Shown: positions 10,411 to 20,451 of the stretch, in pieces
Layout of the letters: every line of letters begins with the position of its first letter
How positions within the stretch are numbered: the first letter of the stretch is position 1
NCBI GenBank assembly: GCA_017473265.1
Contig: JAFULQ010000002.1
Span: forward strand, 1 to 64,000
Direction of reading: 5' to 3'
DNA: 64,000 bases
Origin: Erysipelotrichaceae bacterium
GTDB taxonomy: Bacteria > Bacillota_I > Bacilli_A > Erysipelotrichales > Erysipelotrichaceae
Translations under genes and position numbers: made by a program
Notes under the pieces: model-generated
Databases searched by the model: none
Seen by the model: only the letters and a program-made list of their open reading frames with translations
Told to the model about the DNA's origin: nothing

Positions 10411-10644
10411 TTATTTAAATACGAAGATTAATAAAATAGAAATCAACATACCATAGATCGCACATGTTTCAGCTAATGCACAACCAATAATTAATGTTGA
10501 ACGAATTTCTCCTACTGCTTCTGGGTTTTTCCCTACAGCTTCAACTGCTTTAGACGCAGCCAAACCTTGTCCAATACCTGTAAACATACCTGTCATAATT
10601 GCTAAACCAGCACCAATCGCAACTAAACCTCTAGCTAATTCCAT
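10411..10644 (-). CDS. atpE: F1Fo ATP synthase c subunit with sodium-type ion-binding residues
   Basis: 77 aa, two membrane helices joined by the polar loop (K-N-P-E-A). The ion-binding Glu59 is followed by Thr60, with Gln26 in helix 1 and Tyr64 one turn after Glu59. The same spacing (Gln 33 residues before Glu, Tyr five after, Ser/Thr directly after) defines the Na+ site of Ilyobacter-type c rings (Gln32, Glu65, Ser66, Tyr70). This suggests a sodium-coupled synthase, by homology only. A strong AAGGAGGA ribosome-binding site fits the need for many c copies. Confidence 0.95.
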   Translation of the reverse strand: MELARGLVAIGAGLAIMTGMFTGIGQGLAASKAVEAVGKNPEAVGEIRSTLIIGCALAETCAIYGMLISILLIFVFK

Positions 10645-10675
10645 ATTCTTTTCCTCCTTATAATTTATATGGTTA

Positions 10676-11359
10676 TTAAGCGGCCTTATTACCAGCCAAA
10701 ATAGTTGTTAATGAAATAAAGATAAACATTTGAATTAAACCTGCAAATACATCAAAATACGCATGTAATATTGGTGCAATTGCAATACCAATAATATTAA
10801 ATTCACCTAAGAAAGGTAACAATATTGAAGTTAACCACCCTGTAAATGTATAAACCAGAGTCATTAAAATACCACCTACTAAAATATTACCAAATAAACG
10901 TAGGGACATAGAAAGTAATGGAGCGATTTCACCAAATACATTCACCGGTAACATTACAAAGAATGGTTCTAACAATCCTTTTAAATATCCCTTCAATGTA
11001 TTGGCATGAATATTTACTCCCATGATAATACACCAAGAAATAAATGCTAAAGTCAATGTAACAGAATAGTTTGCTGTTGGAGCAGGAAGTCCAAACAAAC
11101 CACTCAAATTCGCAACACTCATATACAACATTAGCGAACCAATATATGGTGCAAAATGTTTTTTAAATTGAGCACCCATATTTTGTGATGTAAAATCATC
11201 CATCCATGTTACTACAATAATTCCCAAATTGGCTAAACCAGCAGGCTTTTCAGCAGGATCCAATTTTTTAATTTGGTTTCCCATACAAATCATGAGTACA
11301 CACAACAAAACTGCAATAATTAATATTGTATATACTTCTGGTTGAACCTTAATTACCAC
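10676..11359 (-). CDS. atpB: F1Fo ATP synthase a subunit
   Basis: 227 aa, about five to six membrane helices. The essential Arg is at 154 in SMSLRLFGN. It forms the ion half-channels against the c ring. Four bases separate it from the upstream atpI-like gene. Confidence 0.95.
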   Translation of the reverse strand: MVIKVQPEVYTILIIAVLLCVLMICMGNQIKKLDPAEKPAGLANLGIIVVTWMDDFTSQNMGAQFKKHFAPYIGSLMLYMSVANLSGLFGLPAPTANYSVTLTLAFISWCIIMGVNIHANTLKGYLKGLLEPFFVMLPVNVFGEIAPLLSMSLRLFGNILVGGILMTLVYTFTGWLTSILLPFLGEFNIIGIAIAPILHAYFDVFAGLIQMFIFISLTTILAGNKAA

Positions 11360-11362
11360 CTT

Positions 11363-11719
11363 CTACAACACCTTCTTTCTAAATCCTTGTACATACATAA
11401 CAATTTTAAATATAAACATAGAACCAAATACCGCCCATACATTACAACGGTCTGGTTTTAATACCGCCAATAATAACGGTATAAACAACACTGCATAGCG
11501 AATCAAATAGACAATAAGATAACTAAACACTTGAAATCTTTGACTTAACAAAATCATAGTCATCTGTGAAGATAAAATCATATAATTGCAAATCGATGCA
11601 ACCATACCAATTATAATACCTACACTGATTCGACAATCAATTAATAAAGAAACAACTGCACATATTATGGCAATAATAACAGAAATGATTATATATTTTT
11701 GATTACGATCTTTTTCCAT
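11363..11719 (-). CDS. atpI: ATP synthase subunit I-type membrane protein
   Basis: 118 aa with four predicted membrane helices, matching the ATP synthase I family, whose members help assemble the c ring or handle ions. It sits directly before atpB, the usual place. The ATG at 11719 lies inside the end of atpZ (about 17 bp overlap); a GTG three bases further upstream is possible. The sequence is poorly conserved in this family, so the call rests on topology and position. Confidence 0.8.
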   Translation of the reverse strand: MEKDRNQKYIIISVIIAIICAVVSLLIDCRISVGIIIGMVASICNYMILSSQMTMILLSQRFQVFSYLIVYLIRYAVLFIPLLLAVLKPDRCNVWAVFGSMFIFKIVMYVQGFRKKVL

Positions 11720-11903
11720 CACTATTCACAGCCATTCTATATAAATACACAAAGGATAAGAATGTTCCCAATAAAATACCAATTAAGATACCCAATGGAC
11801 TACATCCTAACCACTTATCTATAGAATACCCTAAAAACGTAAAGAATCCCATAGATAATACAATTGTTGTTCCTAAATGTAAAAATTGTGCAATTCCCTT
11901 CAT
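11703..11903 (-). CDS. atpZ: AtpZ-type small membrane protein
   Basis: 66 aa, two membrane helices (about 8-30 and 35-57) with the G-x-x-x-D-x-W-L-G pattern of AtpZ/AtpI-like proteins (FLGYSIDKWLG). AtpZ acts with AtpI in synthase biogenesis and has been proposed to conduct Mg2+ or Ca2+. Its ATG overlaps the upp stop (TAATG). Confidence 0.85.
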   Translation of the reverse strand: MKGIAQFLHLGTTIVLSMGFFTFLGYSIDKWLGCSPLGILIGILLGTFLSFVYLYRMAVNSDGKRS

Positions 11904-12523
11904 TACTTAGTTCCGAAAATACGGTCTCCAGCGTCACCTAAACCTGGAACAATATAACCATTTTCATTTAATCTTTCATCTTGAGATGCTAAATAAATAT
12001 CAACATCTGGATGCTTCTTTTCAATTAAAGCAATACCTTCAGGAACACCAACTAAGCAGATTAACTTAATTTGTTTAGCACCTTTTGCTTTTACTAATGT
12101 TAAAGCCGCATCAGCACTACCACCAGTAGCTAACATTGGATCCACAACCATAACTACTGCATCTTGTAAATTCTTTGGATATTTACCAAAATATTCATGT
12201 GGTAATAATGTTTCTTCATCACGATATAATCCAACATGACCAATTTTAGCTGTTGGAATTAATTCTAGAATACCATTTACCATACCTAAACCAGCACGTA
12301 AAATTGGTACTAAAACTATCTCTTTAGAAATTTGTTGAGTCACTGTTTTACAAATAGGTGTTTCTACTTCAACATCTTTTGTAGGTAAGTCTCTAGTTAC
12401 CTCATACGCCATCAAACCAGCGATTTCATCTAAGTTTTCTCTGAAATCTTTAGTTGTTGTTTTGGCATCACGCATCAATGATAACTTGTGTGTGATTAAT
12501 GGATGATTTAATACATGTAACAT
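11903..12523 (-). CDS. upp: Uracil phosphoribosyltransferase
   Basis: 206 aa. Makes UMP from uracil and PRPP in pyrimidine salvage. The PRPP-binding loop is [16 protein letters not shown] (about 125-140), and the uracil-binding [10 protein letters not shown] is at the C-terminus. Located between glyA and the atp genes, a common arrangement in Firmicutes; it is 12 bases after glyA. Confidence 0.97.
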   Translation of the reverse strand: MLHVLNHPLITHKLSLMRDAKTTTKDFRENLDEIAGLMAYEVTRDLPTKDVEVETPICKTVTQQISKEIVLVPILRAGLGMVNGILELIPTAKIGHVGLYRDEETLLPHEYFGKYPKNLQDAVVMVVDPMLATGGSADAALTLVKAKGAKQIKLICLVGVPEGIALIEKKHPDVDIYLASQDERLNENGYIVPGLGDAGDRIFGTK

Positions 12524-12535
12524 TTCCTGTTCCTC

Positions 12536-13747
12536 CTAAAATTTGCTCGTTAATTCACGAACTTCTTTTCTTACTCTATTTATTACATCCTCATCATCAG
12601 GATGATGTAATACTTCTGAAATCCACAATGCAATTTGTTTAAACTCTTCCTCTTTATAGCCTTTTGTAGTCATAGCAGGAGAACCTAAACGAATACCACT
12701 TGTATAAAATGGTTTCTCTTTATCAAATGGAATACTATTTTTATTACAAGTAATTCCTACTAAATCTAATAAGTGCTCTGCTTTTTTACCAGTTAATCCA
12801 CAACTTGCCATAGTATCTACTAAAACCATGTGATTATCTGTTCCACCACTTACTAGTCTAAAACCTTCTTCTTTTAATGTAATTTCCAATTGTTTAGCAT
12901 TTTTAATAATTTGATGTGCATACTCTTTAAATTCCGGTTGCATCACTTCATTAAAACAAACAGCCTTACCAGCAATTACATGCATAAGTGGTCCACCTTG
13001 AATACCAGGGAACACTTTCTTATCTAACACTTCCGCAAATTCTTTTTTACATAAAATGACACCGCCACGAGGACCTCTTAATGTTTTATGTGTGGTACTT
13101 GTCACAAAGTCCGCATATGGAACTGGATTCATATGATATCCCGCCGCTACTAAACCAGCAATATGTGCCATATCTACCATTAAATATGCACCAACTTCAT
13201 CACAAATTTCTCTAAACTTATCAAACTTAATTTCACGTGCGTATGCACTAGCACCTGCCACAATTAATTTAGGTTGTAAATAATGTGCTAATCTTCTTAC
13301 TTCTTCATAATCAATCATTTCAGTCTCAGGATCTACACCATATCCAAAAAACTCATAAGTTTGACCACTAAAACTCATCTTATGACCATGTGTTAAATGA
13401 CCACCACAATCTAAACTCATACCTAATACACGATCATGTGGTTTTAAGATTGCTTGATATACACCCATATTCGCTTGTGAACCAGAATGTGGTTGCACAT
13501 TCGCATGTTCTGCACCAAAGATTTCGCATAAACGACGTTTCGCAATATCTTCAACTACATCAACATTAACACATCCACCATAGTAACGTTTACCAGGATA
13601 TCCTTCTGCATATTTATTCGTTAAGATACTACCTACAGCTTCCATAACATCATCAGAAACAAAGTTCTCAGATGCAATTAATTCAATATTATACTTTTGA
13701 CGCTCCGCTTCCGCTTCAATCGCCTTCAACACTTCTAAATCTTTCAT
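12536..13747 (-). CDS. glyA: Serine hydroxymethyltransferase
   Basis: 403 aa. PLP enzyme interconverting serine and glycine with tetrahydrofolate, the main source of one-carbon units. The PLP lysine is K221 in [14 protein letters not shown]. Start ATG 13747 follows GAGGAG by 5 bases and overlaps the tsaC/sua5 stop (ATGA); a GTG two codons upstream is less likely. Works with folD further right in the window. Confidence 0.97.
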   Translation of the reverse strand: MKDLEVLKAIEAEAERQKYNIELIASENFVSDDVMEAVGSILTNKYAEGYPGKRYYGGCVNVDVVEDIAKRRLCEIFGAEHANVQPHSGSQANMGVYQAILKPHDRVLGMSLDCGGHLTHGHKMSFSGQTYEFFGYGVDPETEMIDYEEVRRLAHYLQPKLIVAGASAYAREIKFDKFREICDEVGAYLMVDMAHIAGLVAAGYHMNPVPYADFVTSTTHKTLRGPRGGVILCKKEFAEVLDKKVFPGIQGGPLMHVIAGKAVCFNEVMQPEFKEYAHQIIKNAKQLEITLKEEGFRLVSGGTDNHMVLVDTMASCGLTGKKAEHLLDLVGITCNKNSIPFDKEKPFYTSGIRLGSPAMTTKGYKEEEFKQIALWISEVLHHPDDEDVINRVRKEVRELTSKF

Positions 13748-14349
13748 AAGCACTCCTCGATTCTTTCTCTAGAAATTACACCTTCACGCAAAATTTTAAT
13801 TTCATCTGTAGTTAAATCTACAATCGTACTCGCAACACTTCCACCGCTTTGCCCATCAACTACACAAGCAATACGGCCATCTAATTGTGCTAACACTTCT
13901 TCTGTATTTGAAGTATTTGCGCCACCAGATAAATTTGCACTAGTAACTAATAATGGTTTACCTATTTTTGAAATTAAGGATAAAACAAAAGCATCATCCG
14001 GCATACGAATAGCAATCGTATTCTTATCATTCGTAACAAAACCAGGAACACTTTCCTTTTTATTTACAACGATTGTTAATGCTCCCGGCATTAATGTCTT
14101 CATTAGTTTTTCATATTTATTATCAACATTTGCGACAAGATAGATATCTTCTAAACTAGAAACCATCATTGGAAAAGGTTTCCCCTCATCTCTACCTTTC
14201 GCAATCTTCATTTTATTAATTGCATCGTAATTATCATAACAAACAGCAACACCAAAAACAGTGTCAGTCGCAAAAGCTACAACTTCACCCTGATTTAATA
14301 AAGCAATTACTTCATTCATTTGTTCTTTTTGAAGCAACTTCGTATGCAT
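13744..14349 (-). CDS. L-threonylcarbamoyladenylate synthase (TsaC/Sua5/YrdC type)
   Basis: 201 aa, a YrdC domain only: K-x-R/K region [13 protein letters not shown], then ADTVFG-like TDTVFGVAV near residue 29 and SANLSG near 138. Makes threonylcarbamoyl-AMP for t6A37 of ANN-decoding tRNAs. It lacks the long Sua5 C-terminal domain, so it is closer to TsaC. First gene of the glyA-upp-atp transcription unit; its stop overlaps the glyA start. Confidence 0.9.
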   Translation of the reverse strand: MHTKLLQKEQMNEVIALLNQGEVVAFATDTVFGVAVCYDNYDAINKMKIAKGRDEGKPFPMMVSSLEDIYLVANVDNKYEKLMKTLMPGALTIVVNKKESVPGFVTNDKNTIAIRMPDDAFVLSLISKIGKPLLVTSANLSGGANTSNTEEVLAQLDGRIACVVDGQSGGSVASTIVDLTTDEIKILREGVISRERIEECL

Positions 14350-14372
14350 AATACGACACCTCCATTTTTAAC

Positions 14373-14401
14373 ATTTTAACACAAATTGTTTTGTATCTAA
14401 A
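14373..14401 (-). promoter_or_regulatory. Promoter of the tsaC-glyA-upp-atp operon
   Basis: On the minus strand TTTAGA (14396-14401), a 17-bp spacer and TAAAAT (14373-14378) with an extended TGT element. Confidence 0.6.
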
Positions 14402-14425
14402 GTAAAAACCGTGTAAATACCATAA

Positions 14426-14467
14426 AGAAAAAGAATTGTAACTATATTGAATCTACAATTCTTTTAA
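14426..14467. terminator. Terminator after the broken AlbA_2 gene
   Basis: AAGAATTGTA (14431-14440) pairs with TACAATTCTT (14454-14463) around a 13-nt loop. T-runs flank it on both strands. It lies just after the ancestral stop of the pseudogene at 14469, supporting that stop as the original gene end. Confidence 0.75.
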
Positions 14468-14468
14468 T

Positions 14469-15953
14469 TCAAGTTTTCTTATATCGTTTACTTTTATTTA
14501 TTCCTTCAGTAATTAATTGTTTACTATCCACCAAATTATTTAACAATACTTTTAACCTACTTATTTTCACATCAACAAAGTCTAATATTTCACTACTTTT
14601 ATACCATACATCCTTTTCCATTGAAGACAGTATTTGCTCATAGTGTTGCTTAGTTTTTAACGTTTTCTATATTTCATTATTATTTATCGCCATTTTTTTG
14701 TCGCCGTTTTTTATCGCCACTTTTTTCTTAAAACTCAACCTTAATACCGTTCTTTCATATGGTTCAATCCATTCTTCAATAATTGGTTCTACCCATCCTT
14801 CTTGATTCCACACCGAAAACAATTGCGGCACACCACTACCAGCTCGTTCTCCAATTCCAATTAAATTAAACATTTTCATCAATGCTTTATTTCTAGAATC
14901 AGATATACCACCATATTTCATACGATATTTACCCACTCTAATATTTCCAGGATTTTCTAATATTAAAGAATCTTCTTCTTGTCTTATAACAATTCCCAAA
15001 GGAATAAAAAAATCACTATTTACAATACAATTAACTAAAGCCTCTCTTATAGCTTTATGTACTGGTGTGTCATCCACTCGAGTGTCTTCTACTAATTTGA
15101 ATGGAATTTTCACATTACGAATCATTTTATGATACACACGAAAATAAAAATCAAATAAATTTCCCGACCATTCACCCGAAGTTGAATGCAATCGATCCGT
15201 CCATCTAATGACTGGATCTAACATTTCTCGATAGTCTAGAAAATATTCTGGATAATACCGCGTAATTTTATATTCATTCCCAAACATCATTAAACCCGCA
15301 ACCGTTGGATGTAATTGTCCATCTTTACCTTTTTGTGCCCCACCTATCATTTCTAAATAATGTTCATTATCCAAATGACTCCATGTATGATCCGGTCTAA
15401 ATAAACGATGTCTATTTCGATACGCATTTAAAGAATCTACATTAAATACACTCATATCCATTTCTTCAATTACAACCATATCCATTGTTTCATCAATTTA
15501 ATCTCTTAACATCGATTTCACTTGTAATCGACTACAATGATAATCACCCGTATGTGCTCTTTTATATGTACCTTTAAACATATCATTATTAATATAGACT
15601 GGCCTATCTTCTCTTTTGGCCATCGGAACATGGATTGCAATTACAATATCTTCATCAACTTCATATACTTCTATATCTTTTTCAGTTAGCAAATTTATAC
15701 TTACTTTGTTTTTGTTGTGGATTTGACTCCAAAAATCATCTAGTAATTTTTCTTTACCCTTTAAACCTGTAGTCTTCCAATGATTATCATCTATTTCTTT
15801 CACTCCTAAAATAATCACACCACCATATGTATTAGCCATACTTGAATAGGTTTCCCAAAGAGAAACAGGTAAACCACCATTGGCTTTTTTTACTTCTCTT
15901 CGATTATCTTCTTTGTATGAATCAAACATTGATATATCAAATAAAGCATCCAT
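14469..15953 (-). pseudogene. AlbA_2/Schlafen-type putative DNA-binding protein, interrupted by two in-frame stops
   Basis: One continuous reading frame of about 494 codons is interrupted by TAA at 15498-15500 and TAG at 14667-14669. The first part (about 150 residues) is an AlbA_2 domain (KEDNRREVKKA, ANTYGGVIILGV). The middle is the associated ATPase-like region (REALVNCIVNSDFF, IGIGERAGSGVPQLF). After the second stop the same frame continues for ~65 residues with a winged-helix-like tail ending at TGA 14469-14471. No frameshift is needed, so this is a recent nonsense-mutated gene, or one that is recoded. The start at 15953 is chosen because AGAGGA lies 10 bases upstream. Family members have been linked to transcription control or stress/phage responses; the function is not established. 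Confidence 0.8.
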
Positions 15954-15981
15954 CAATCTCATTCCTCTCATTTACAACATA

Positions 15982-16008
15982 ATTGTATCATGCTGAAAAA
16001 TGAGTAAA
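15982..16008 (-). promoter_or_regulatory. Possible promoter of the AlbA_2 pseudogene
   Basis: Minus-strand TTTACT, a short 15-bp spacer, and TACAAT with an extended TGA element. Confidence 0.35.
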
Positions 16009-16017
16009 GCATAACCA

Positions 16018-16380
16018 CTACTCAAACAAACTCATGATAATAGATTCACCTCTAGGTTTCACTACACAACTCTCCTGTACTAATTCTCCATGAATATATG
16101 TACCCATACCATCACCGACTACAACTGTTACTACATAATCTTTATAAGTTACTTCACTATTCTCGATAATAAAATAATCTTTTTCCAATAAATCACCTAC
16201 ATAGATGTTATCTACTCTATCTACCAAGGCATCAAACTGCTTAAATAACTCCTTCTTTACCTCAAACACTCGTGTAACATTAGAGTCATCGTATATTTCG
16301 TATTGAATTACATACGATTTTGCCCATAAAACATTAGATAATACTACAAACCATAAAGCTATAATAAGTACATACTTCAT
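16018..16380 (-). CDS. Hypothetical exported or membrane-anchored protein
   Basis: 120 aa. An N-terminal hydrophobic segment (residues 3-20, ending near AKS) looks like a signal peptide or anchor, with no lipobox cysteine. The rest is a small acidic extracytoplasmic domain. I recognise no family. The ATG at 16380 directly follows the U-run of the preceding terminator, and its only ribosome-binding sequence (AAAGGA) lies in that terminator's 3' arm. Expression therefore seems to depend on escape from the hairpin. A second upstream ATG (16392) has no spacing to a binding site. Confidence 0.65.
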   Translation of the reverse strand: MKYVLIIALWFVVLSNVLWAKSYVIQYEIYDDSNVTRVFEVKKELFKQFDALVDRVDNIYVGDLLEKDYFIIENSEVTYKDYVVTVVVGDGMGTYIHGELVQESCVVKPRGESIIMSLFE

Positions 16381-16413
16381 AAAAAAATCCATCCTTTCTA
16401 CTGAAAAGATGGA
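16380..16413 (-). terminator. Terminator/attenuator after prmC, containing the next gene's binding site
   Basis: On the minus strand an 11-bp stem (16403-16413 with 16388-16398, one wobble) with loop AGTA is followed by seven or more U residues. It ends the prfA-prmC unit and sequesters the AAAGGA of the next gene. Confidence 0.8.
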
Positions 16414-16427
16414 CTAATTTCTAAATT

Positions 16428-17279
16428 TTATACATTGTGATAGATAAATAACATACGATCCTTACCGTTGATATCTTTTAATACTTCTACTTTATCACCA
16501 ACAAACGCTTCCTTCGCTAAAGCTTCCAAAGCCTCTTTTTGGTCATAACCAATTTCAAATGCTAAGATACAACGATCTTTCATCACTAAATGAGCTCTTT
16601 CAAAAATGCGACGATAACAATACAAACCATCAACGCCACCAAATAAAGCAACATTTGGTTCAAAGTCTTTTACACTAACTTCCAATACTTGACTATCTGG
16701 AATATATGGTGGATTACTTACTAAGAAATCCAATTTTACTCCACGTTCAATTAATGGTTCTAATAAATCACCTTGGAAGAATTCTACATTCGCTTCTAAG
16801 TTTGCATTATTCTTTCTAGCAACACCCAATGCTTCTTCACTAATATCACTAGCAACCATAGATACTCTAGGTTCTTCTAATGCCAAACTAATCGCAATAG
16901 CGCCACTTCCTGTACCAACATCAGCCATAGATACTGTTCCTTCTGGGAAATATTCATCAATATCTGCCAACACATTCGCAACCAATTCCTCTGTTTCATA
17001 TCTAGGAATCAATACATTTTCATCTACAATAAATTGACGACCATAAAACCATTGATATCCTAAGATATATTGTAAAGGTTCTTGTTGTTTTAAACGAGCA
17101 AATGCTTCCATGTATTTAGCTAATAAATCACTAGGCATTTCTTCTTCATAACACATATACAAATCAGCCGCAGATTGATTCGCTAATTCAAGCATCAATA
17201 ATTGAGCACTTTGTTCATAAACACCAACTTCTTTTAATTCTTGTTGAGAGTTTCTTAATACTTCTTTATATGAAGGCAC
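16428..17279 (-). CDS. prmC: Peptide chain release factor N5-glutamine methyltransferase
   Basis: 283 aa. SAM-binding motif ADVGTGSGAIAI at 119-130 and the catalytic NPPY at 189-192. Methylates the Gln of the GGQ loop in RF1/RF2. GTG start overlapping the prfA stop (TAGTG), so it is translationally coupled with its substrate. Confidence 0.95.
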   Translation of the reverse strand: MPSYKEVLRNSQQELKEVGVYEQSAQLLMLELANQSAADLYMCYEEEMPSDLLAKYMEAFARLKQQEPLQYILGYQWFYGRQFIVDENVLIPRYETEELVANVLADIDEYFPEGTVSMADVGTGSGAIAISLALEEPRVSMVASDISEEALGVARKNNANLEANVEFFQGDLLEPLIERGVKLDFLVSNPPYIPDSQVLEVSVKDFEPNVALFGGVDGLYCYRRIFERAHLVMKDRCILAFEIGYDQKEALEALAKEAFVGDKVEVLKDINGKDRMLFIYHNV

Positions 17280-18346
17280 TATTGTTCACCTGCAATCTTC
17301 GCTTTTTGATCCGCATCTAATAAAGCAGCGATAACATCATCCAATTTACCTTCCATAATACGGTCTAATTGTTGGATAGTAAATCCAATACGATGGTCTG
17401 TTACACGGTTTTGAGGATAGTTGTATGTACGAATCTTTTCAGAACGGTCCCCAGTACCAATTTTACTACGACGAATTTCACCTTTTTCTTCATCAATACG
17501 ACGTTGATATTCATCATATACACGCGCCTTAATTAAACGCATAGCTGTTTCTCTATTTTCAATTTGAGAACGACCATCTTGACAGTTTACAGTAATACCT
17601 GTTGGTGTATGTGTAATACGAACTGCTGAGTCTGTTTTATTGATATGTTGTCCCCCAGCACCACTAGCACGGTGTGTTTCAATAACTAAATCATTCATGT
17701 TGATTTCAATTTCAACATCTTCAACATCTGGCAATACTAATACAGTAGCTGTAGATGTGTGAATACGACCTTGAGATTCTGTCTTTGGAACACGTTGTAC
17801 ACGGTGAGCACCTGATTCAAATTTGAAACGGCCATGTGCACCATCTCCTTTAATAATGAAACAGATTTGGGCGAATCCACCAGCTTCAGATTCAACAGCT
17901 TCAACTAATTCCACTTTGAAACCTTGACTTTCCGCATAACGTGTATACATACGATATAAGTCACCCGCAAAGATATTACCTTCATCTCCACCAGCAGCTC
18001 CACGAATTTCGAAAATTGCATCACAATCATCGTTAGGATCCTTTGGAATCAATAATACTTCTAAACGGTCCATTAATTCTTGACGACGTGGTTCTAATTC
18101 TTCTAATTCCATCTTCGCCATATCCATCATTTCAGGATCTTCTAATAACATATTCGCTTCTTCTAATTGTTGTAAAACACTCTTTAATTCTTGGAAAGCT
18201 TCAACTGTTGGTTGAATTTTTGCATGTTCCTTCCCAATTTTTGCATAGCGTTTAGGATCAGACATTAATTCAGTATCCATTAATAAACTATTAAGTTCAT
18301 TATAACGTTCTTCCATACCTTCCAAACGCATCATCATTTTATCCAT
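17279..18346 (-). CDS. prfA: Peptide chain release factor 1
   Basis: 355 aa. GGQ at 231-233, whose Gln is the PrmC target. The stop-codon recognition tripeptide P-x-T is PKT at 187-189, identifying RF1 rather than RF2 (SPF). Recognises UAA and UAG on the ribosome. Good ribosome-binding site (AGGAGG) at 18354-18359. Confidence 0.97.
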   Translation of the reverse strand: MDKMMMRLEGMEERYNELNSLLMDTELMSDPKRYAKIGKEHAKIQPTVEAFQELKSVLQQLEEANMLLEDPEMMDMAKMELEELEPRRQELMDRLEVLLIPKDPNDDCDAIFEIRGAAGGDEGNIFAGDLYRMYTRYAESQGFKVELVEAVESEAGGFAQICFIIKGDGAHGRFKFESGAHRVQRVPKTESQGRIHTSTATVLVLPDVEDVEIEINMNDLVIETHRASGAGGQHINKTDSAVRITHTPTGITVNCQDGRSQIENRETAMRLIKARVYDEYQRRIDEEKGEIRRSKIGTGDRSEKIRTYNYPQNRVTDHRIGFTIQQLDRIMEGKLDDVIAALLDADQKAKIAGEQ

Positions 18347-18361
18347 AAAAATACCTCCTGT

Positions 18362-19729
18362 TTACGCAGTCTTTACTTCTTTTGTAAGATTTTGAGCCCA
18401 TATACCAGACTTATGTCGATATAAGCCAATAATAATACGAACAAATTGTTCTATTTGCACTAGTAAGAATACCACAGCAATATTCTTTAGTCCACACACT
18501 AATACAAGAAAATATGACAAAGGTATACCAACTAGCCACATAATTCCTGAATCCAAGAATACCATATACTTAGTATCCCCTCCAGCACGCATTGATGCAA
18601 ATATCACTACATTAAATAAACGCATCGAAATACGTACAGCTGTTACTCTAACTACCCAAATTGCCAAATCATGAACAATAGGATCAGCCAACCCGAATAA
18701 AGAAACTAAGAAACTTGAACTAGCAAATATAACAGTTGTAACAATTACTGCTAATACACCAGCTAATCCCAAGAAATAATCTCCATACTCTTTTGCTCTA
18801 TCAATTTTATTCTTACCAAGTTCAGAACCAAGAATTGCACTTGCGGCACTACTAATCCCATTACAAGCCGCAATAAACAATGTACCAATTTGATTACCTA
18901 CATAATAACTATCCATCGCATTTGTTCCCAAAATACCATACGCTTTAATAAATAATGAAGAACCAAAACTATATAAAGCCTCATTAATCACTAAAGGATA
19001 TGTTCTCTTTAAAATTGGTTTTACAAAATCAAAATGGAAACCAAATATTTGACTAAAACTTCCAATAAATGGTTCTTTTGCGTAAATCGCATAACTCAAA
19101 TAAGCAATTAAACTTATACTTTGTGCACACAAAGTCCCCCATGCTGCACCAGCCACTCCTAATGCTGGAAAACCAAAATGCCCAAAAATTAATACATAGT
19201 TTAATACTACATTACTCATCATAGAACTAATACCTATATACATTGGTATATAGGTCTTCTGCATACAACGATAGAAATAACTAAAAGTAAATGATAAGCA
19301 TAATGGAATATATGAAAATCGAGCAATATTTAAATATTTCAATGCACTTGTAATGACTATTTCATCTTGAATATAGAAAGACACAATTTGATGACCAAAG
19401 AAAGTGATTCCACTCCACCACAATAAACCACATAAAACCGCAAAAATAACCCCTATTCCAAAGGTCTTTTTCATATTGTCATATTCTTCAGCACCAAAAA
19501 ACTGTGAAGCAAAAATACCAATACCCGTAACCGCACCAAAACATACCGTAATACACATATTCTCCAATTGTGATGCTGTACCAACTGCTGTCACTTCACC
19601 AATCCATGACACCATAATACTATCCACAATTCCCATGGCATTACTTAATAATTGTTGTAAAGCTAAAGGTAAAGCGATAAATATAACTCTTTTATAAAAA
19701 TTCCAATCCCCAAAATACTTCTTAATCAA
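18362..19729 (-). CDS. MATE family multidrug/cation antiporter
   Basis: About 455 aa with 12 predicted membrane helices and two MATE halves; the first begins IALPLALQQLLSNAMGIVDSIMVSWIG, typical for the family. It exports cationic compounds using an H+ or Na+ gradient. The likely start is TTG 19729 with AGGTGA 5 bases upstream; a GTG at 19738 lies inside that site. It interrupts the otherwise standard tdk-prfA-prmC order. The substrate is unknown. Confidence 0.9.
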   Translation of the reverse strand: MIKKYFGDWNFYKRVIFIALPLALQQLLSNAMGIVDSIMVSWIGEVTAVGTASQLENMCITVCFGAVTGIGIFASQFFGAEEYDNMKKTFGIGVIFAVLCGLLWWSGITFFGHQIVSFYIQDEIVITSALKYLNIARFSYIPLCLSFTFSYFYRCMQKTYIPMYIGISSMMSNVVLNYVLIFGHFGFPALGVAGAAWGTLCAQSISLIAYLSYAIYAKEPFIGSFSQIFGFHFDFVKPILKRTYPLVINEALYSFGSSLFIKAYGILGTNAMDSYYVGNQIGTLFIAACNGISSAASAILGSELGKNKIDRAKEYGDYFLGLAGVLAVIVTTVIFASSSFLVSLFGLADPIVHDLAIWVVRVTAVRISMRLFNVVIFASMRAGGDTKYMVFLDSGIMWLVGIPLSYFLVLVCGLKNIAVVFLLVQIEQFVRIIIGLYRHKSGIWAQNLTKEVKTA

Positions 19730-19756
19730 AATAATCACCTATTTTTACATATTATA

Positions 19757-19788
19757 CCAAAAAAAAGAAACGATTATTTCGTTTCTTT
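19757..19788 (-). terminator. Terminator of tdk
   Basis: Ten-bp stem AAAGAAACGA/TCGTTTCTTT with a 5-nt loop, followed by a U-run (19759-19766). The tdk TAA stop lies in the loop. A TATAAT (19751-19756) directly after it may serve the MATE gene. Confidence 0.85.
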
Positions 19789-20382
19789 CCAATCAAATTT
19801 ATGATGTGCATTACCAACCACATGACAATGACGACAAACCGCTTCATAACTTTCAGCAGCACCAACCATAATAATTGGATCATCATAATTAGCAGGTTTA
19901 CCATCAACTAAACGTTGTGTACGAGTTGCAGGAGCACCACATTGTACACACACAGCAGTTAATTTTGTAACAAACTCTGCACGAGTAATTAATTGAGGCA
20001 TAACACTAAATGGTTCACCTCTGAAATCTGTATCCAAGCCAGCAACCATAACACGTTTTCCTTGGAAAGCTAACATATCACAAATTTCAATAATATCTTC
20101 ATCAAAGAATTGTACTTCATCAATAGCTACAACTTCAGTATCTTCTTTTACATAATCTAAAATTTCTTTTGCGTCTGAAATTACAACACTTTCTACACAA
20201 CTACCCGCATGAGAAACCACTTGAGTATCACTGTAACGATTATCAATTTTTGGTTTAAAAACGATAATTTTCTTCTTAGCAAATTCTAATACTTTAATAC
20301 GACGAATTAATTCTTCTGTTTTACCAGCAAACATACATCCACAAATAACTTCTAAAAAACCTAAACGATATTGATTATACAT
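19774..20382 (-). CDS. tdk: Thymidine kinase
   Basis: 202 aa, type II TK. P-loop [15 protein letters not shown] at about 14-28, catalytic DEVQFF near 88, and a four-Cys zinc site in [11 protein letters not shown] and CRHCH. Phosphorylates thymidine for salvage. Start ATG 20382 has GAGGT 9-10 bases upstream. Confidence 0.96.
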   Translation of the reverse strand: MYNQYRLGFLEVICGCMFAGKTEELIRRIKVLEFAKKKIIVFKPKIDNRYSDTQVVSHAGSCVESVVISDAKEILDYVKEDTEVVAIDEVQFFDEDIIEICDMLAFQGKRVMVAGLDTDFRGEPFSVMPQLITRAEFVTKLTAVCVQCGAPATRTQRLVDGKPANYDDPIIMVGAAESYEAVCRHCHVVGNAHHKFDWKETK

Positions 20383-20451
20383 AAACAAACTACCTCACAC
20401 GTGTTTATTATATACTAATAAATATATAAAAATAGTCCTTGACAAGAATTT

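Noticed and set aside
14469-15953. Treating the two halves of the AlbA_2 gene as separate intact genes
   Set aside because: They are in the same frame, joined by one stop codon, and together match one family architecture.
20438-20444. TTGACA on the plus strand between tdk and the YdcZ genes
   Set aside because: No -10 at proper spacing and no plus-strand gene follows.
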